Assembly (NCBI GenBank): GCA_019416935.1
Contig: DXWI01000004.1
Span: 62,001-126,000, forward strand
DNA from: Clostridiales bacterium
GTDB taxonomy: Bacteria; Bacillota; Clostridia; Christensenellales; CAG-138
Reading direction: 5' to 3'
Length of the DNA stretch: 64,000 bases
The notes beneath the pieces are model-generated. The model was not told the DNA's origin, did not search any database, and was given only the letters and a program-made list of their open reading frames with translations. This document shows positions 17,247-25,978 of the stretch, piece by piece (position 1 is the first letter of the stretch; the number at the start of each line of letters is the position of its first letter). The position numbers and the translations under genes were made by a program.

Positions 17247-18659
17247 ATGCCATCTAAGAAGAAACAGCTCCAAACAGAGCGCGCCTCTTCCCGACAGATT
17301 TCTCCTGTCACTCTATTTTCCAAGCGGGCGCGCACTTGGATCGTTGCCGTCTGTTCGGTCGCGCTCATCTGCTTTGTACTGCTGCCGCTCTGTCTGGACC
17401 GGCTGAGCTCCGCAAATACGCAGTCCGCCGCCGCCATTGAGCAGGCGGACACATCGGAATTGGAACGTGCCTCCGAGCCGCTGACCGCGGCGGCGCCTGC
17501 CACGCCAGAGCCGACCGCCGCGCCGGACGCGGGCAGCCCGGCAACACCCGAGGTGCACGTTTCCCAATACTCCACGCTCAAGGTGGACGATAAATACCCC
17601 GCGGTCATTCAGCTTCATTCAAGACTGGTGACGCTCGGCTATCTGGAATCGGACGAACCGAGCGAATGGTACAACGATGCGACCGCCGACGCGATTTCCC
17701 TGTTTCAACGCACACTCAACCTCGAAATGACCGGCGTTGCCGACAGCGCACTGCAGGAAAAGCTGTTCAGTACGGACGCCGCTTCCTATGAAGCAAAGCT
17801 GGGAGACAACGGCTCCGATGTGCGCAGCATGCAGTCGCTGCTCGCCGAACTGGGCTATTATGACGGCAAGGTCAACGGATATTTCGGCGTTGCGACAGAA
17901 GAAGCGCTCAAGGCATTCCAGAGCAAAAACGATATGGATGTAGACGGGATTTTCCACATGGACGACCGCGACCTGCTCTACTCTCAGGATGCAAAGCCGG
18001 CCGTGGACCCCACCCCGGTGCCGACGCCGAAGCCCACGCCCAAGCCCACGAAAAAACCGACCGCCACGCAAAAGCCGGAGACGACCAAGAAGCCGTCCAG
18101 CGCAACCCCGCGGCCGGACGACGGGAGCGACGTGGTCATTCCGGTCGATCCGCCGGAACCGGAAGAGACCTCCGTGATCGGCGTTCCCGAAGATCCCGCA
18201 ACGCCCACGCCCGTGCCGCTCGTAACGCCGGAACCCATCGAGCCTCCCTCTGGCGGCGGAAACGCTTCGTATGGCTCCGGCATCGACGCAATGATCGCGT
18301 GTGCGCAGGATCAAATCGGCAAGCGCTATGTGCTAGGCGACGAAGGTCCAAACTCGTTCGACTGCTCCGGCCTGGTCTACTACTGCCTGACGAAGGCGGG
18401 CGTGAAAACGACGCGGTTTAGCGCCAACAGCTTCTCCAAGGTCGATAAATGGACGCTGATTTCCAGCATGGACGATCTGCGGCGCGGCGATCTGCTGTTC
18501 TTCACGGATGACGGCGCGAGCCGCGTGACGCACACCGGCATCTATATCGGCGGCGGCACCATGATCGACGCTTCCTCCAGCAACAAAAAGGTCGTGAAGC
18601 GCTCGTGCACGACTTCGTACTGGACCCGGAACTTTGTCTGCGCGAGACGGGTGTTCTGA
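17247..18659 (+). CDS. Peptidoglycan-binding, NlpC/P60 cell-wall hydrolase
   Basis: 470 residues. N-terminal membrane anchor (about 32-50, TWIVAVCSVALICFVLLPL), Ala/Thr/Glu-rich spacer, two peptidoglycan-binding repeats (about 110-165 and 180-240: IQLHSRLVTLGYL..., MQSLLAELGYYDGKVNGYFG), a Pro/Thr/Lys linker (about 255-340), and a C-terminal NlpC/P60 domain. The catalytic Cys is in FDCSGLVYY (about 372) and the His in RVTHTGIYIGGG. It probably cuts stem peptides of peptidoglycan outside the membrane. AGGAGG lies 8 nt before the ATG. Divergent from the ABC-F gene; a TATACT -10 is seen at 17195-17200 but with a poor -35. Confidence 0.93.
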   Translation: MPSKKKQLQTERASSRQISPVTLFSKRARTWIVAVCSVALICFVLLPLCLDRLSSANTQSAAAIEQADTSELERASEPLTAAAPATPEPTAAPDAGSPATPEVHVSQYSTLKVDDKYPAVIQLHSRLVTLGYLESDEPSEWYNDATADAISLFQRTLNLEMTGVADSALQEKLFSTDAASYEAKLGDNGSDVRSMQSLLAELGYYDGKVNGYFGVATEEALKAFQSKNDMDVDGIFHMDDRDLLYSQDAKPAVDPTPVPTPKPTPKPTKKPTATQKPETTKKPSSATPRPDDGSDVVIPVDPPEPEETSVIGVPEDPATPTPVPLVTPEPIEPPSGGGNASYGSGIDAMIACAQDQIGKRYVLGDEGPNSFDCSGLVYYCLTKAGVKTTRFSANSFSKVDKWTLISSMDDLRRGDLLFFTDDGASRVTHTGIYIGGGTMIDASSSNKKVVKRSCTTSYWTRNFVCARRVF

Positions 18660-19537
18660 TGGCGCACTGTATGAATTGTCCCCGCCGCTGCGGTGCGGAC
18701 CGGGAATCGCATATTGGCCTGTGCAACGCGGGGAAGCTTCCCCGCGTTGCACGCGTTGTGCTGCATCACTGGGAGGAACCCTGCATCAGCGGCACGCGCG
18801 GCTCCGGCGCGGTTTTCTTTGCCGGCTGTAACCTCGGCTGTATCTTCTGCCAGAACTATGCGCTTCACGACGGAACGCTCGGCACGCTCCAGACGGTGGA
18901 TATGCTCGCCGCGCGCTACCTTGACCTGCAGGCGCAGGGCGCGCACAACATCAATCTGGTTACGCCCACGCCGCATCTGGACGCAATCCGACAATCGCTG
19001 CTGCTGGCCAAAGCCATGGGGCTGAGAATTCCGGTCGTCTACAACACGAACGCATATGAACTGGTGGACTCGCTGCGCACGCTCGAAGGTCTGATCGACA
19101 TCTACCTGCCCGATTTTAAGTACGTCACACCGGCGCTTGCTGAGCGTGTCTCGGGCTTTGGCGACTATTTTTTGTTTGCATCCGACGCGATACAGGAGAT
19201 GTACCGTCAGGTCGGCACGCTGGCGGTCGATGCGGACGGCATTGCACAGCGCGGTCTGCTGATCCGTCATCTCGTTTTGCCCGCCTGCGTGGATGAGGCG
19301 CGGCGCGTGCTCGACGCCATCCGTTCGTCGCTGCCGTCTGACACGCATCTCTCGCTCATGCGGCAATACGCCCCCACGCCGAACATCACAAAGCCGCCGC
19401 TCAATCGCCGTTTGACCGATCGAGAGTACGACCGGATCGTGGACTATTGCATCTCTCTCGGCTTTGAAAACGTTTGGTGTCAGGAAAAGGAGAGCGCAAC
19501 GCTGGCCTATACGCCCCGATTTGCAAAAATGCTATAA
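18659..19537 (+). CDS. Radical SAM protein, pyruvate formate-lyase-activase-like
   Basis: 292 residues. The cluster motif CNLGCIFCQNY (CxxxCxxC, about residue 58) binds the [4Fe-4S] that cleaves SAM. N-terminal CMNCPRRCGADR and GLCNAG cysteines, and the later NTNAYE, IYLPDFKY and MRQYAPTPN segments, match the PflA-related family of uncharacterised activases. Start: ATG overlaps the previous stop as TGATG, giving coupled translation; no strong SD of its own. Its target protein is unknown and no glycyl-radical enzyme gene is in the window. It ends just before a hairpin terminator. Confidence 0.85.
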   Translation: MAHCMNCPRRCGADRESHIGLCNAGKLPRVARVVLHHWEEPCISGTRGSGAVFFAGCNLGCIFCQNYALHDGTLGTLQTVDMLAARYLDLQAQGAHNINLVTPTPHLDAIRQSLLLAKAMGLRIPVVYNTNAYELVDSLRTLEGLIDIYLPDFKYVTPALAERVSGFGDYFLFASDAIQEMYRQVGTLAVDADGIAQRGLLIRHLVLPACVDEARRVLDAIRSSLPSDTHLSLMRQYAPTPNITKPPLNRRLTDREYDRIVDYCISLGFENVWCQEKESATLAYTPRFAKML

Positions 19538-19649
19538 AAATGACACATTTTTGCTCCGATCTGCGCTTGTTTTTTAAAAATTTGCATGATATACTGTAGT
19601 CAATGAAAAATAGATATCTGGTTTCCGTCCGGCTGTAACGTTTTTTCAT
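19401..19649 (-). CDS. Doubtful 82-aa open frame with a strong ribosome site
   Basis: ATG at 19649 is preceded by AAGGAGG with good spacing, which is why it is listed. The first ~38 residues (MKKRYSRTETRYLFF...) fall in intergenic DNA, but the rest is read from the back of the radical-SAM gene and looks like shadow sequence (Arg/Ser rich). No family recognised. It may be a short leader, a decayed gene start, or chance. Confidence 0.15.
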   Translation of the reverse strand: MKKRYSRTETRYLFFIDYSISCKFLKNKRRSEQKCVIFIAFLQIGAYRPALRSPFPDTKRFQSRERCNSPRSGRTLDRSNGD

Positions 19650-19838
19650 TACCGATTTCCTCCTTATAAACGCGTAACGAACTACATATGTACATCATAT
19701 ACCAAACTTTTCCGGCGTCTGGGCACCGCTGGAAAAGGCAAATCGGACGGAAAATGAAGAGCCACCGGCATTTGCGGGTGGCTCTTTTATGCATTGACTC
19801 CGGCCGTGTCCGCACGATCCGGATGGTCCTCAACGTAT
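19538..19838. other. Intergenic region between convergent genes
   Basis: Holds the terminator hairpin at 19757-19786, an AT-rich patch (19545-19600) and a strong orphan ribosome site reading minus (about 19655-19661). No RNA gene or known riboswitch fold was recognised. Confidence 0.6.
19757..19786. terminator. Bidirectional terminator between the radical-SAM gene and rluB
   Basis: AAGAGCCACC / GGTGGCTCTT arms with a 10-nt loop; TTTT follows on the plus strand and CATTTTCC on the minus strand. It serves the plus-strand radical-SAM gene and probably also rluB on the minus strand. Confidence 0.8.
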
Positions 19839-20552
19839 TTACAGGCCCAGTTGCTCCTGAAGCATGCGAAGCTCTCCTTCGGTCAGATAGCGCCATTCAC
19901 CGGGCTTGAGCGTTCCCAGTTCCAGCGTTCCAAAGCGCTCTCGCTTCAATCGGAGCGTTCGATGGCCGACCGCCTCCGCCATGCGGCGAATCTGCCGGTT
20001 ACGCCCTTCATGAATGGTGATGAGGAACGAGGTGTCCCCTCGCTGCGTGGTGCGGATTCGGTCGATCTTCGCCGGTGCGGTCATACCGTCGTCGAGCAAA
20101 ACGCCGTTCGTCAATTTCGCGAAGTCCGATGCGGCAACCTTGCCGTCACAAACGACATAATAGGTCTTCTCCACGCCATAGCGTGGATGGGTCAGCCGGT
20201 GCGCCAGCGCGCCGTCGTTGGTCATGAGCAACAGGCCTTCCGAATTGAGGTCAAGCCTGCCCACATTATAAAGCCGCTCTGGCAAATCCCGAAAAAAGTC
20301 CTGCACGGTGCGGCGGCCCTCCGGATCCTCCGAAGTGCAGACAACGCCGCGGGGCTTATAGAACAGAATGACGACATGGCGCTGTTCGCGCTCCACCGGA
20401 CTGCCATCCAATTCCACACGATCGCCCTCATCAACGCTCTGGCCAATCGAAGCTACTTCGCCGTTCACGCACACGCGGCCGGCCGCAATCAGCGCTTCGC
20501 TTGCCCGCCGCGAAGCAACGCCCGCCTCCGCCAAATATTTCTGCAATCGCAT
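19839..20552 (-). CDS. rluB: RluB/RsuA-family rRNA pseudouridine synthase
   Basis: 237 residues. S4 domain at the N-terminus (MRLQKYLAEAGVASRRASE, about 1-60), then the catalytic GRLDLNSEGLLLMTNDG (Asp about 103) and EGRNRQIRRMAEAVG. Typical of large-subunit RluB in Firmicutes (near dac and spore genes, as in Bacillus ypuL). GGAGGGG lies 6 nt before the ATG at 20552; a longer frame exists but has no ribosome site. Ends before a bidirectional terminator. Confidence 0.92.
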   Translation of the reverse strand: MRLQKYLAEAGVASRRASEALIAAGRVCVNGEVASIGQSVDEGDRVELDGSPVEREQRHVVILFYKPRGVVCTSEDPEGRRTVQDFFRDLPERLYNVGRLDLNSEGLLLMTNDGALAHRLTHPRYGVEKTYYVVCDGKVAASDFAKLTNGVLLDDGMTAPAKIDRIRTTQRGDTSFLITIHEGRNRQIRRMAEAVGHRTLRLKRERFGTLELGTLKPGEWRYLTEGELRMLQEQLGL

Positions 20553-20577
20553 CGTATACCCCTCCATCCCCCGGTGT

Positions 20578-21693
20578 TCAGGCGCTCCAGCCGTCCAGAA
20601 TCCGGTGCAGATAAAACCGAAGATCGGCAGCCGGTACGGCTTCTGCGGTAACCAGTTCACACGTCGCCGCAATCTCTCCGTTGACCAGCAGCGTCAGCGA
20701 TCCCACGTTTGCTCCCGCCGCTACCGGCGCATGGAGCGCCTCCGGGCAAGCGAGCTTCCATTCGATCCGGTCGCTCCCATCGGTTGCTATCGGATACAGT
20801 ATAGCGTCATTCGTGAAAATTGCCAAACCCTTTTTGGTTCCGCCGTGAATTTCTGTGTAGGCGATGCAGGTCCCCGCGTCCACGAGGCGCTGCGTCCGAT
20901 ACATCTCAAATCCGTAATCCAGCAGGGCATACGCGCCGTTCCACATATCCGGACAGTTCAAAACAACGCCGACCAACATGGTGCCGTCCCGTTCCGCCGA
21001 AAAGGCGAGGCAACGGCCGGCCGCTTTGGTATAGCCGGTTTTGACGCCGTTTCCGCCCTCATACTGCCAGAGCACCTTGTTCTTATTCTTCAGCGTCCGG
21101 CTGACGTCGCCGGATGCCGTTCGATGATAGGTGGTGCCCACGATGGTGCGAAACGTCTCGTTCTGCATGCCTGCTGCGGCAATGCGGCACAAGTCGGCAG
21201 CGGTCGTATAGTGATTCTCATCGGGCAAACCGTTCGGTGTGACAAAATGGGTGTCCGTACACCCGAGTTGTACCGCGCGCTCGTTCATCAGCTCCGCAAA
21301 CGCCTCCACGCTCCCCCCGACATGGCAGGCGATAGCGATTGCCGCATCGTTGCCGGAGGTGAGCATCAGGCCATAGAGCAGATCGGACATGCGCAGTTTT
21401 TCGCCGCTGTTGAGATACATGCTCGATCCCTCCACGCCATATGCCTGAGCCGGCACCGTGACCCATTCATCCAGCGCGCAATGCTCAATAGCGAGCAGCG
21501 CCGTCATGATCTTCGTCGTGCTCGCCATGGGGAGCCGCTTATCCGCGTTCTGTCCCGCAAGCAGCCGCATGGACTCCACCTCCATCAGGGCTGCCCCGCC
21601 GGTTTCAATGGCAGGGGCTTCCTCCACGGCCAGCGCAGAAAACGGCAGGCAAAGCATCAGAACGGCAACCGCCAGCGAAAGCGCGCGTCTCAT
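20578..21693 (-). CDS. D-alanyl-D-alanine carboxypeptidase (peptidase S11, DacF/PBP5 type)
   Basis: 371 residues with a signal peptide (MRRALSLAVAVLMLCLPFSALA). All three active-site motifs are visible: ASTTKIM (SxxK, about residue 57), SGN in LTSGNDAAIA, and KTG in GVKTGYT. A C-terminal beta-rich domain follows; a clear terminal membrane helix was not seen. It trims the terminal D-Ala of stem pentapeptides. ATG overlaps the gerW stop by 4 nt (ATGA). The position next to gerW suggests a DacF-like sporulation role, but this is inference. Confidence 0.92.
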   Translation of the reverse strand: MRRALSLAVAVLMLCLPFSALAVEEAPAIETGGAALMEVESMRLLAGQNADKRLPMASTTKIMTALLAIEHCALDEWVTVPAQAYGVEGSSMYLNSGEKLRMSDLLYGLMLTSGNDAAIAIACHVGGSVEAFAELMNERAVQLGCTDTHFVTPNGLPDENHYTTAADLCRIAAAGMQNETFRTIVGTTYHRTASGDVSRTLKNKNKVLWQYEGGNGVKTGYTKAAGRCLAFSAERDGTMLVGVVLNCPDMWNGAYALLDYGFEMYRTQRLVDAGTCIAYTEIHGGTKKGLAIFTNDAILYPIATDGSDRIEWKLACPEALHAPVAAGANVGSLTLLVNGEIAATCELVTAEAVPAADLRFYLHRILDGWSA

Positions 21694-22196
21694 TCCTGCT
21701 GTTCCTTTTGCTCTTTCCGATCTTCCTGATCGTTCCAACCGGTCCCGTTGTCCTGACCGGCTCTTTTGCTTTGGCCGGACTTTGCATTGCAGCGCTCCGT
21801 CAAGGCCTGCACCATGCGTTCTGCTTCATGAATAAACTGCGGAACGCGGTCTATCAGGCGGTCGAGCGTCGTATCGCAGGTTGCGGGTACAACCGTCACA
21901 TGGCCGCCCTGCAGCGTCAAAAACGCGGTCGGCGTCATGCACAGTCCCGCAACGGATGTGCCGGCAAACGGATATGGAAGCTGCGTTTCATCCAATGTCC
22001 GGCCGCAGCGCTGCACGCTGCTGTTCTTTCCCTCATATTCTCCGCCTCCGGACAAAAAGCCGAGCGACACGCGGGCTACGGGCAGAATCACGGCATCTCC
22101 AACCGCTACGGGCGTACCGATGACGGTGTTCACGTCAACGATCTGTTTGAGCTGCTCCATGGTAGTCCGGAGCATGTTTTCAATCGGGTGCGACAT
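21690..22196 (-). CDS. gerW: GerW/YtfJ family sporulation protein
   Basis: 168 residues. Starts MSHPIENMLRTTMEQLKQIVDVNTVIGTPV, the family signature, followed by the glycine-rich LGFLSGGGEYEG region and VIDVNTV-type beta strands. The C-terminal tail is low-complexity and charged. Bacillus YtfJ/GerW is a spore protein needed for normal germination with some receptors. It lies 9 nt downstream of a DUF2953 gene, matching the ytfI-ytfJ order of Bacillus. SD AAGGAG is 13 nt from the ATG, longer than usual. Confidence 0.92.
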   Translation of the reverse strand: MSHPIENMLRTTMEQLKQIVDVNTVIGTPVAVGDAVILPVARVSLGFLSGGGEYEGKNSSVQRCGRTLDETQLPYPFAGTSVAGLCMTPTAFLTLQGGHVTVVPATCDTTLDRLIDRVPQFIHEAERMVQALTERCNAKSGQSKRAGQDNGTGWNDQEDRKEQKEQQE

Positions 22197-22205
22197 ATTA
22201 TCTCA

Positions 22206-22751
22206 TTACTTCTCCTTTGATCTACAAAATCGTTCACGAATAATTTGAGCAGCAGAGAGCGTTGCCATACCTTCCACTTTTAACCGGAAGAGCACGCTAT
22301 CCGCATCCGGAACGCCCCCGATTGTTACATTGGGCGTGATGTGCTTGGAGAGCAAATATCGAAGAAGCTCCGCGAGCGCGCCCCATGACAGTGCGGACAG
22401 CGCGGGCGCACTCTCCATGCCGGCATACAGACATGCACGGGCGCTTTTCCACCTAATGGCATCCCATACCGCATGCGCCCAAGGGTTGGACTTCTCCTTT
22501 TTCTGAAATGCATGATACACCGGAGACACGACGCCGTTCTGCTTGACAAGGTCAATGGCCAGATACGGCGCGCTCAGCAGACTGATGCGAAAGCGAAAGG
22601 TGTGAATGGGCACCAGATACCGCACGTGTAGCGCGATGCAGCCGCCTGCAAGCTCCAGCCAAAGCTCGGCATGGATGCGGCAGGAGGTGAATGCGAGGAT
22701 CGACAGCAGCGCCAAAACGCCTATCACACAAAAAAGCACCAACACATCCAT
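22206..22751 (-). CDS. DUF2953 domain protein (YtfI-like)
   Basis: 181 residues with one N-terminal membrane helix (about 4-22). The remainder carries the LWLELAGGCIALHVRYLVPIHTFRFRIS pattern in shorter pieces and a C-terminal NVTIGGVPDADSVLF segment typical of DUF2953. Function unknown; the gene almost always sits beside ytfJ/gerW in spore formers. It lies 40 nt downstream of the GntR gene on the same strand. Confidence 0.82.
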   Translation of the reverse strand: MDVLVLFCVIGVLALLSILAFTSCRIHAELWLELAGGCIALHVRYLVPIHTFRFRISLLSAPYLAIDLVKQNGVVSPVYHAFQKKEKSNPWAHAVWDAIRWKSARACLYAGMESAPALSALSWGALAELLRYLLSKHITPNVTIGGVPDADSVLFRLKVEGMATLSAAQIIRERFCRSKEK

Positions 22752-22791
22752 AGCGTGTGCAGGTGCTCTGCTTTTTATCGTCGAAAACGGA

Positions 22792-23460
22792 TTAAGACTC
22801 GAGATCTTTCGGAATATACTCCTTGGCGTTCAGAATGTGATCGCGCAAAAGATCGCAGGCCAGTTCATGATTTCCCGCGCGGCAGGCCGCTACGATGCGC
22901 TCATGCTCTCCGATCGACCGCTCCCGCCGGGATGCGCCGGCATAGAAATTGGTGCGCAGATACCGGTCAATATTCGCATGGATCATTTCCATGAACAGAT
23001 CGGCAATGGCATTGTCGGCATGGCGGCTGAGAATATTATGAAACCGATAATTGAGTTCCTCGGTCCGAAACAGGTCGGTCTCCTGTTTCTGCGCAGCGAT
23101 GACCTCATCCAGCTCGTCATAGTCCGCATCCGTCAGCAGCGGAATGCTGTTTTTCAGCAGCATCACGGACAGCGTTGCACGCACCTCCATCATATCGAGA
23201 ATGGTGCTGCCGGAGAGCTTGGTAACGGATGCGCCCCGATTGGGATGAATGCGAACCAGGCCCTGCGCTTCCAGTTGCCGAAGTGCCTCTCGTACCGGAA
23301 TGTGGCTCACGTTCAGCGCAGACGAGATTTCATCCTGCTTGAGCTGCGTTCCGCCCGGCAACGCGCCGCTGACAATTCCCTGACGCAAAACACGAAAGAC
23401 CCATTCCTGCGTCGCTCCGGTTCGCGGCCCAACCTGCCCAGCAATGGCTTCATAATCCAT
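22792..23460 (-). CDS. GntR family regulator, FCD (FadR) subfamily
   Basis: 222 residues: winged helix-turn-helix (about 20-80; GGTQLKQDEISSALNVSHIPVREALRQLEAQGLV) and an FCD ligand domain (about 90-215) with the helix-rich FHNILSRHADNAIADLF and GEHERIVAACRAGNHELA regions that hold the metal/ligand His residues. Ligand unknown. The gene has its own sigma-A promoter with an inverted repeat over the -10, which suggests autorepression. Adjacent genes are sporulation or cell-wall genes, not an obvious catabolic target. Confidence 0.9.
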   Translation of the reverse strand: MDYEAIAGQVGPRTGATQEWVFRVLRQGIVSGALPGGTQLKQDEISSALNVSHIPVREALRQLEAQGLVRIHPNRGASVTKLSGSTILDMMEVRATLSVMLLKNSIPLLTDADYDELDEVIAAQKQETDLFRTEELNYRFHNILSRHADNAIADLFMEMIHANIDRYLRTNFYAGASRRERSIGEHERIVAACRAGNHELACDLLRDHILNAKEYIPKDLES

Positions 23461-23502
23461 GATTTCTGTTTCCCCTTCAATGATTTCAAAGAATTATATA
23501 TG

Positions 23503-23527
23503 AACCATACAAATATATTATATGGTT
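23503..23527 (-). promoter_or_regulatory. Candidate GntR autoregulatory operator
   Basis: Perfect inverted repeat AACCATA-N11-TATGGTT, overlapping the -10 element of the GntR promoter. FadR-subfamily proteins bind palindromes of this kind; assignment to this regulator is inference from position. Confidence 0.5.
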
Positions 23528-23545
23528 GGGGAAACCCTGCGTCAA
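23517..23545 (-). promoter_or_regulatory. Sigma-A promoter of the GntR gene
   Basis: TTGACG at 23545-23540, 17-bp spacer, consensus TATAAT at 23522-23517. Transcription would start about 50 nt before the ATG and may continue through DUF2953, gerW, the carboxypeptidase and rluB. Confidence 0.8.
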
Positions 23546-23575
23546 CACCCTAAATCGAAACTGACAGTGAAATCG

Positions 23576-25915
23576 TCAACCGCCCGTCACCGAGACCAGA
23601 ACGCGCTCCGAGCTCTGCCCGACCACCCGCTCGCCCGCCACCTCCAGCTGCGGATGCACGGGGATGACATAATAGGTATAGGTACCCGCGCCAATGCCGC
23701 TGTCGGTATAGGCAACGCTGCCCTCCCCGCCGGAAAACTCGCCCAGCATAATGGATTTCCCATCCGTCGTCTCCCGGTACAGCCGGTACAGGCAGAACGG
23801 GCTTGGCGCTTCAAAATAGATCATGACGGCGCTGCCCGCTGTCGCCGCGCGCAAAACGGTCGGCGGCGTCGGTATCATCCAATAGGTTGTATAGGCCTCC
23901 GGTTCCGTACCGGCAACAAACACCTCGGAATAGGAGGATTGCTCCGGCGTGAGCGAATTGGCCAGCACCGCGACATGCTCGTTATCGAGCGTATAGCTGT
24001 CCAGCCGGTACTCGCGCACGCCGTCCGGCATAACAAAATCCGGCGCGCCGCCATCGGGATACAGCGTGTCAAACACCTGCCGGAGCATCAGCGCCGGGTA
24101 GGTTCCTCCCGTGGCTGCGTCCGGCAGGCGGCCCGCTGTTTCGCTGTCATATCCCATCCAAACAGTCGCCGCATAGTTTGGATTATAAGCCGACATCCAA
24201 ATATCGCGGTTGCCGTTTTCATCGCCGGTTGTACCGGTTTTGCCCGCAAGCGGAATGTCAAGCGTGCCGAGCCGCCGGCCGGTACCGGTCTGCACGGCCG
24301 TTTCCAGCATACTCGTCAGAATATAGGCGTTCTCCTCCCGCATGACCCGCTTTTGTTCGGGCGCATATGCGTACAGCGTGTTTCCCTCCGCATCGCAGAT
24401 GGCGTAGATGAGCGACGGTTCCTTGTAGACGCCGCCGGCTGCAAAGGCGGCATAGGCGCCCGCGACCTGATAGGGTGAAACCCCGTAGGTAAACCCACCC
24501 AGCGCCAGCGCCAGACTCTGATCCTGCGCATCAAACGGGATGCCGACGCTCTGCGCAAACCGCTTTCCCGTGTCCACACCGATTTGCGACATAACGGAAA
24601 CGGCGGGAATATTCAGCGAGCGTGTGACCGCCTCCCGCATTGTCACCCACCCGGAATATCTGCCGTTCGAATTGCTTGGCCGGTACCCGTCGAAATCCAT
24701 TTCCTCGTCGAGCAGCATTGTCGCAGCGGTATAACCGCTCTCCAGCGCAGGCGCATACACCATAATGGGTTTGATGACCGAGCCGGGCTGCCGTCGGATC
24801 CGCGTTGCCCGGTTATAGGCAAGTCCGGTTTCATTGTCCCGCCCGCCCATGAGCGCGGCGACGCCGCCGGTGCGTACATCGACCACCACCAGCGCTGCCT
24901 CCACTCCATTTCCGCCCGCCTCGGGGAAATAGCTGTCATCCGCAAACATGCGTTCGCAGGCGGCCTGCAGATTGCGGTCCATGGCGGTATAAATGCGGTA
25001 TCCTCCGGAAAGCAGCGTATCCATATCGACGTCCAGCAGATCGCACGCGTTATTCAGCACCAAATCCACATAATAGCCCCGCTTCTCGGCATTCTGGCCA
25101 TGGCGCAGCGCAACCGGCTCGCCGATGGCGGCCGCATAATCCGCCTCACTCAGATGGCCGTACTCCTGCATGAGCGAGAGAATCAGATTTCTCCGCTTTA
25201 CGCTGGCCTCCATATTCAGGTGCGGCGCGTACTTGGACGGCGATTTGAGTATACCGGCAAGCTGGGCCGCCTGCGCCACGGTCAACTCCGCCGCATGAAC
25301 GCCAAAATATCCGCGTGCAGCCGCCTCGATACCATAATAGCCGCCGCCAAAATACACATAATTCAGATACATCTCCAGGATCTCATCCTTGTCATACTGT
25401 AATTCGAGCTGATAGGCAAGGATGGCCTCGTCGATTTTCCGCTCCATCTTTTTATCGTTTGTGAGATGGCTGAGCTTGATAAGCTGCTGACTGATGGTGG
25501 AAGCGCCCTGTACATAGGCCCCCGCCTTCAAATCGGCCCAAGCCGCACCAAAAATCCGGATGATATCAACGCCGAAATGATCGTAAAACCGGGCGTCCTC
25601 CGCAGATATGAACGCATATCGGACATGATTCGGAATCGTCTCAATGTCGGTCCAGATGCGGTCCTCGCGGGTATGCAGCGTTGTAACCTCCTGACCTGCC
25701 GCATCATAGAGGATGAGAGAGCGCTGCACATCCAGAATTTTATGCATATCGAGATCGCCCCATGCGTCCAGTTGCAGCACCCATGCCGCAGCAAGCGCGG
25801 CGACCGCACCAAAAAGCAAAAAAAGCGCAAGGCAGCAGCGTCGAAAGCGCTTTGCACGCCGCTTTCTAAGCTGCTGTATCTGTTTGGTTGTATACTCTCG
25901 TCTCTTTCCCCTCAT
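23576..25915 (-). CDS. Class A penicillin-binding protein (PBP1A-type)
   Basis: 779 residues. Basic cytoplasmic N-terminus, one membrane helix (about 28-48), a GT51 glycosyltransferase domain (about 70-240) with EDARFYDHFGVD and QGASTISQQLIKL, then a transpeptidase domain (about 320-610) with the active Ser in PGSVIKPI, an SLN motif (TRSLNIPAV) and KTGTT. A fibronectin-III-like beta domain (about 675-779) forms the C-terminus. It polymerises and cross-links peptidoglycan. No clear Shine-Dalgarno precedes the ATG and no alternative start nearby has one. Confidence 0.95.
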   Translation of the reverse strand: MRGKRREYTTKQIQQLRKRRAKRFRRCCLALFLLFGAVAALAAAWVLQLDAWGDLDMHKILDVQRSLILYDAAGQEVTTLHTREDRIWTDIETIPNHVRYAFISAEDARFYDHFGVDIIRIFGAAWADLKAGAYVQGASTISQQLIKLSHLTNDKKMERKIDEAILAYQLELQYDKDEILEMYLNYVYFGGGYYGIEAAARGYFGVHAAELTVAQAAQLAGILKSPSKYAPHLNMEASVKRRNLILSLMQEYGHLSEADYAAAIGEPVALRHGQNAEKRGYYVDLVLNNACDLLDVDMDTLLSGGYRIYTAMDRNLQAACERMFADDSYFPEAGGNGVEAALVVVDVRTGGVAALMGGRDNETGLAYNRATRIRRQPGSVIKPIMVYAPALESGYTAATMLLDEEMDFDGYRPSNSNGRYSGWVTMREAVTRSLNIPAVSVMSQIGVDTGKRFAQSVGIPFDAQDQSLALALGGFTYGVSPYQVAGAYAAFAAGGVYKEPSLIYAICDAEGNTLYAYAPEQKRVMREENAYILTSMLETAVQTGTGRRLGTLDIPLAGKTGTTGDENGNRDIWMSAYNPNYAATVWMGYDSETAGRLPDAATGGTYPALMLRQVFDTLYPDGGAPDFVMPDGVREYRLDSYTLDNEHVAVLANSLTPEQSSYSEVFVAGTEPEAYTTYWMIPTPPTVLRAATAGSAVMIYFEAPSPFCLYRLYRETTDGKSIMLGEFSGGEGSVAYTDSGIGAGTYTYYVIPVHPQLEVAGERVVGQSSERVLVSVTGG

Positions 25916-25978
25916 AGGGGATATTGTGACCGGTTCGCCGTCAGGCGATACCCATTGGATGTGCGGCGGCCGCTTTTA

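Noticed and set aside
19538..19838. Riboswitch or structured RNA between the radical-SAM gene and rluB
   Set aside because: Apart from the terminator hairpin, no conserved core of a known riboswitch was recognised.
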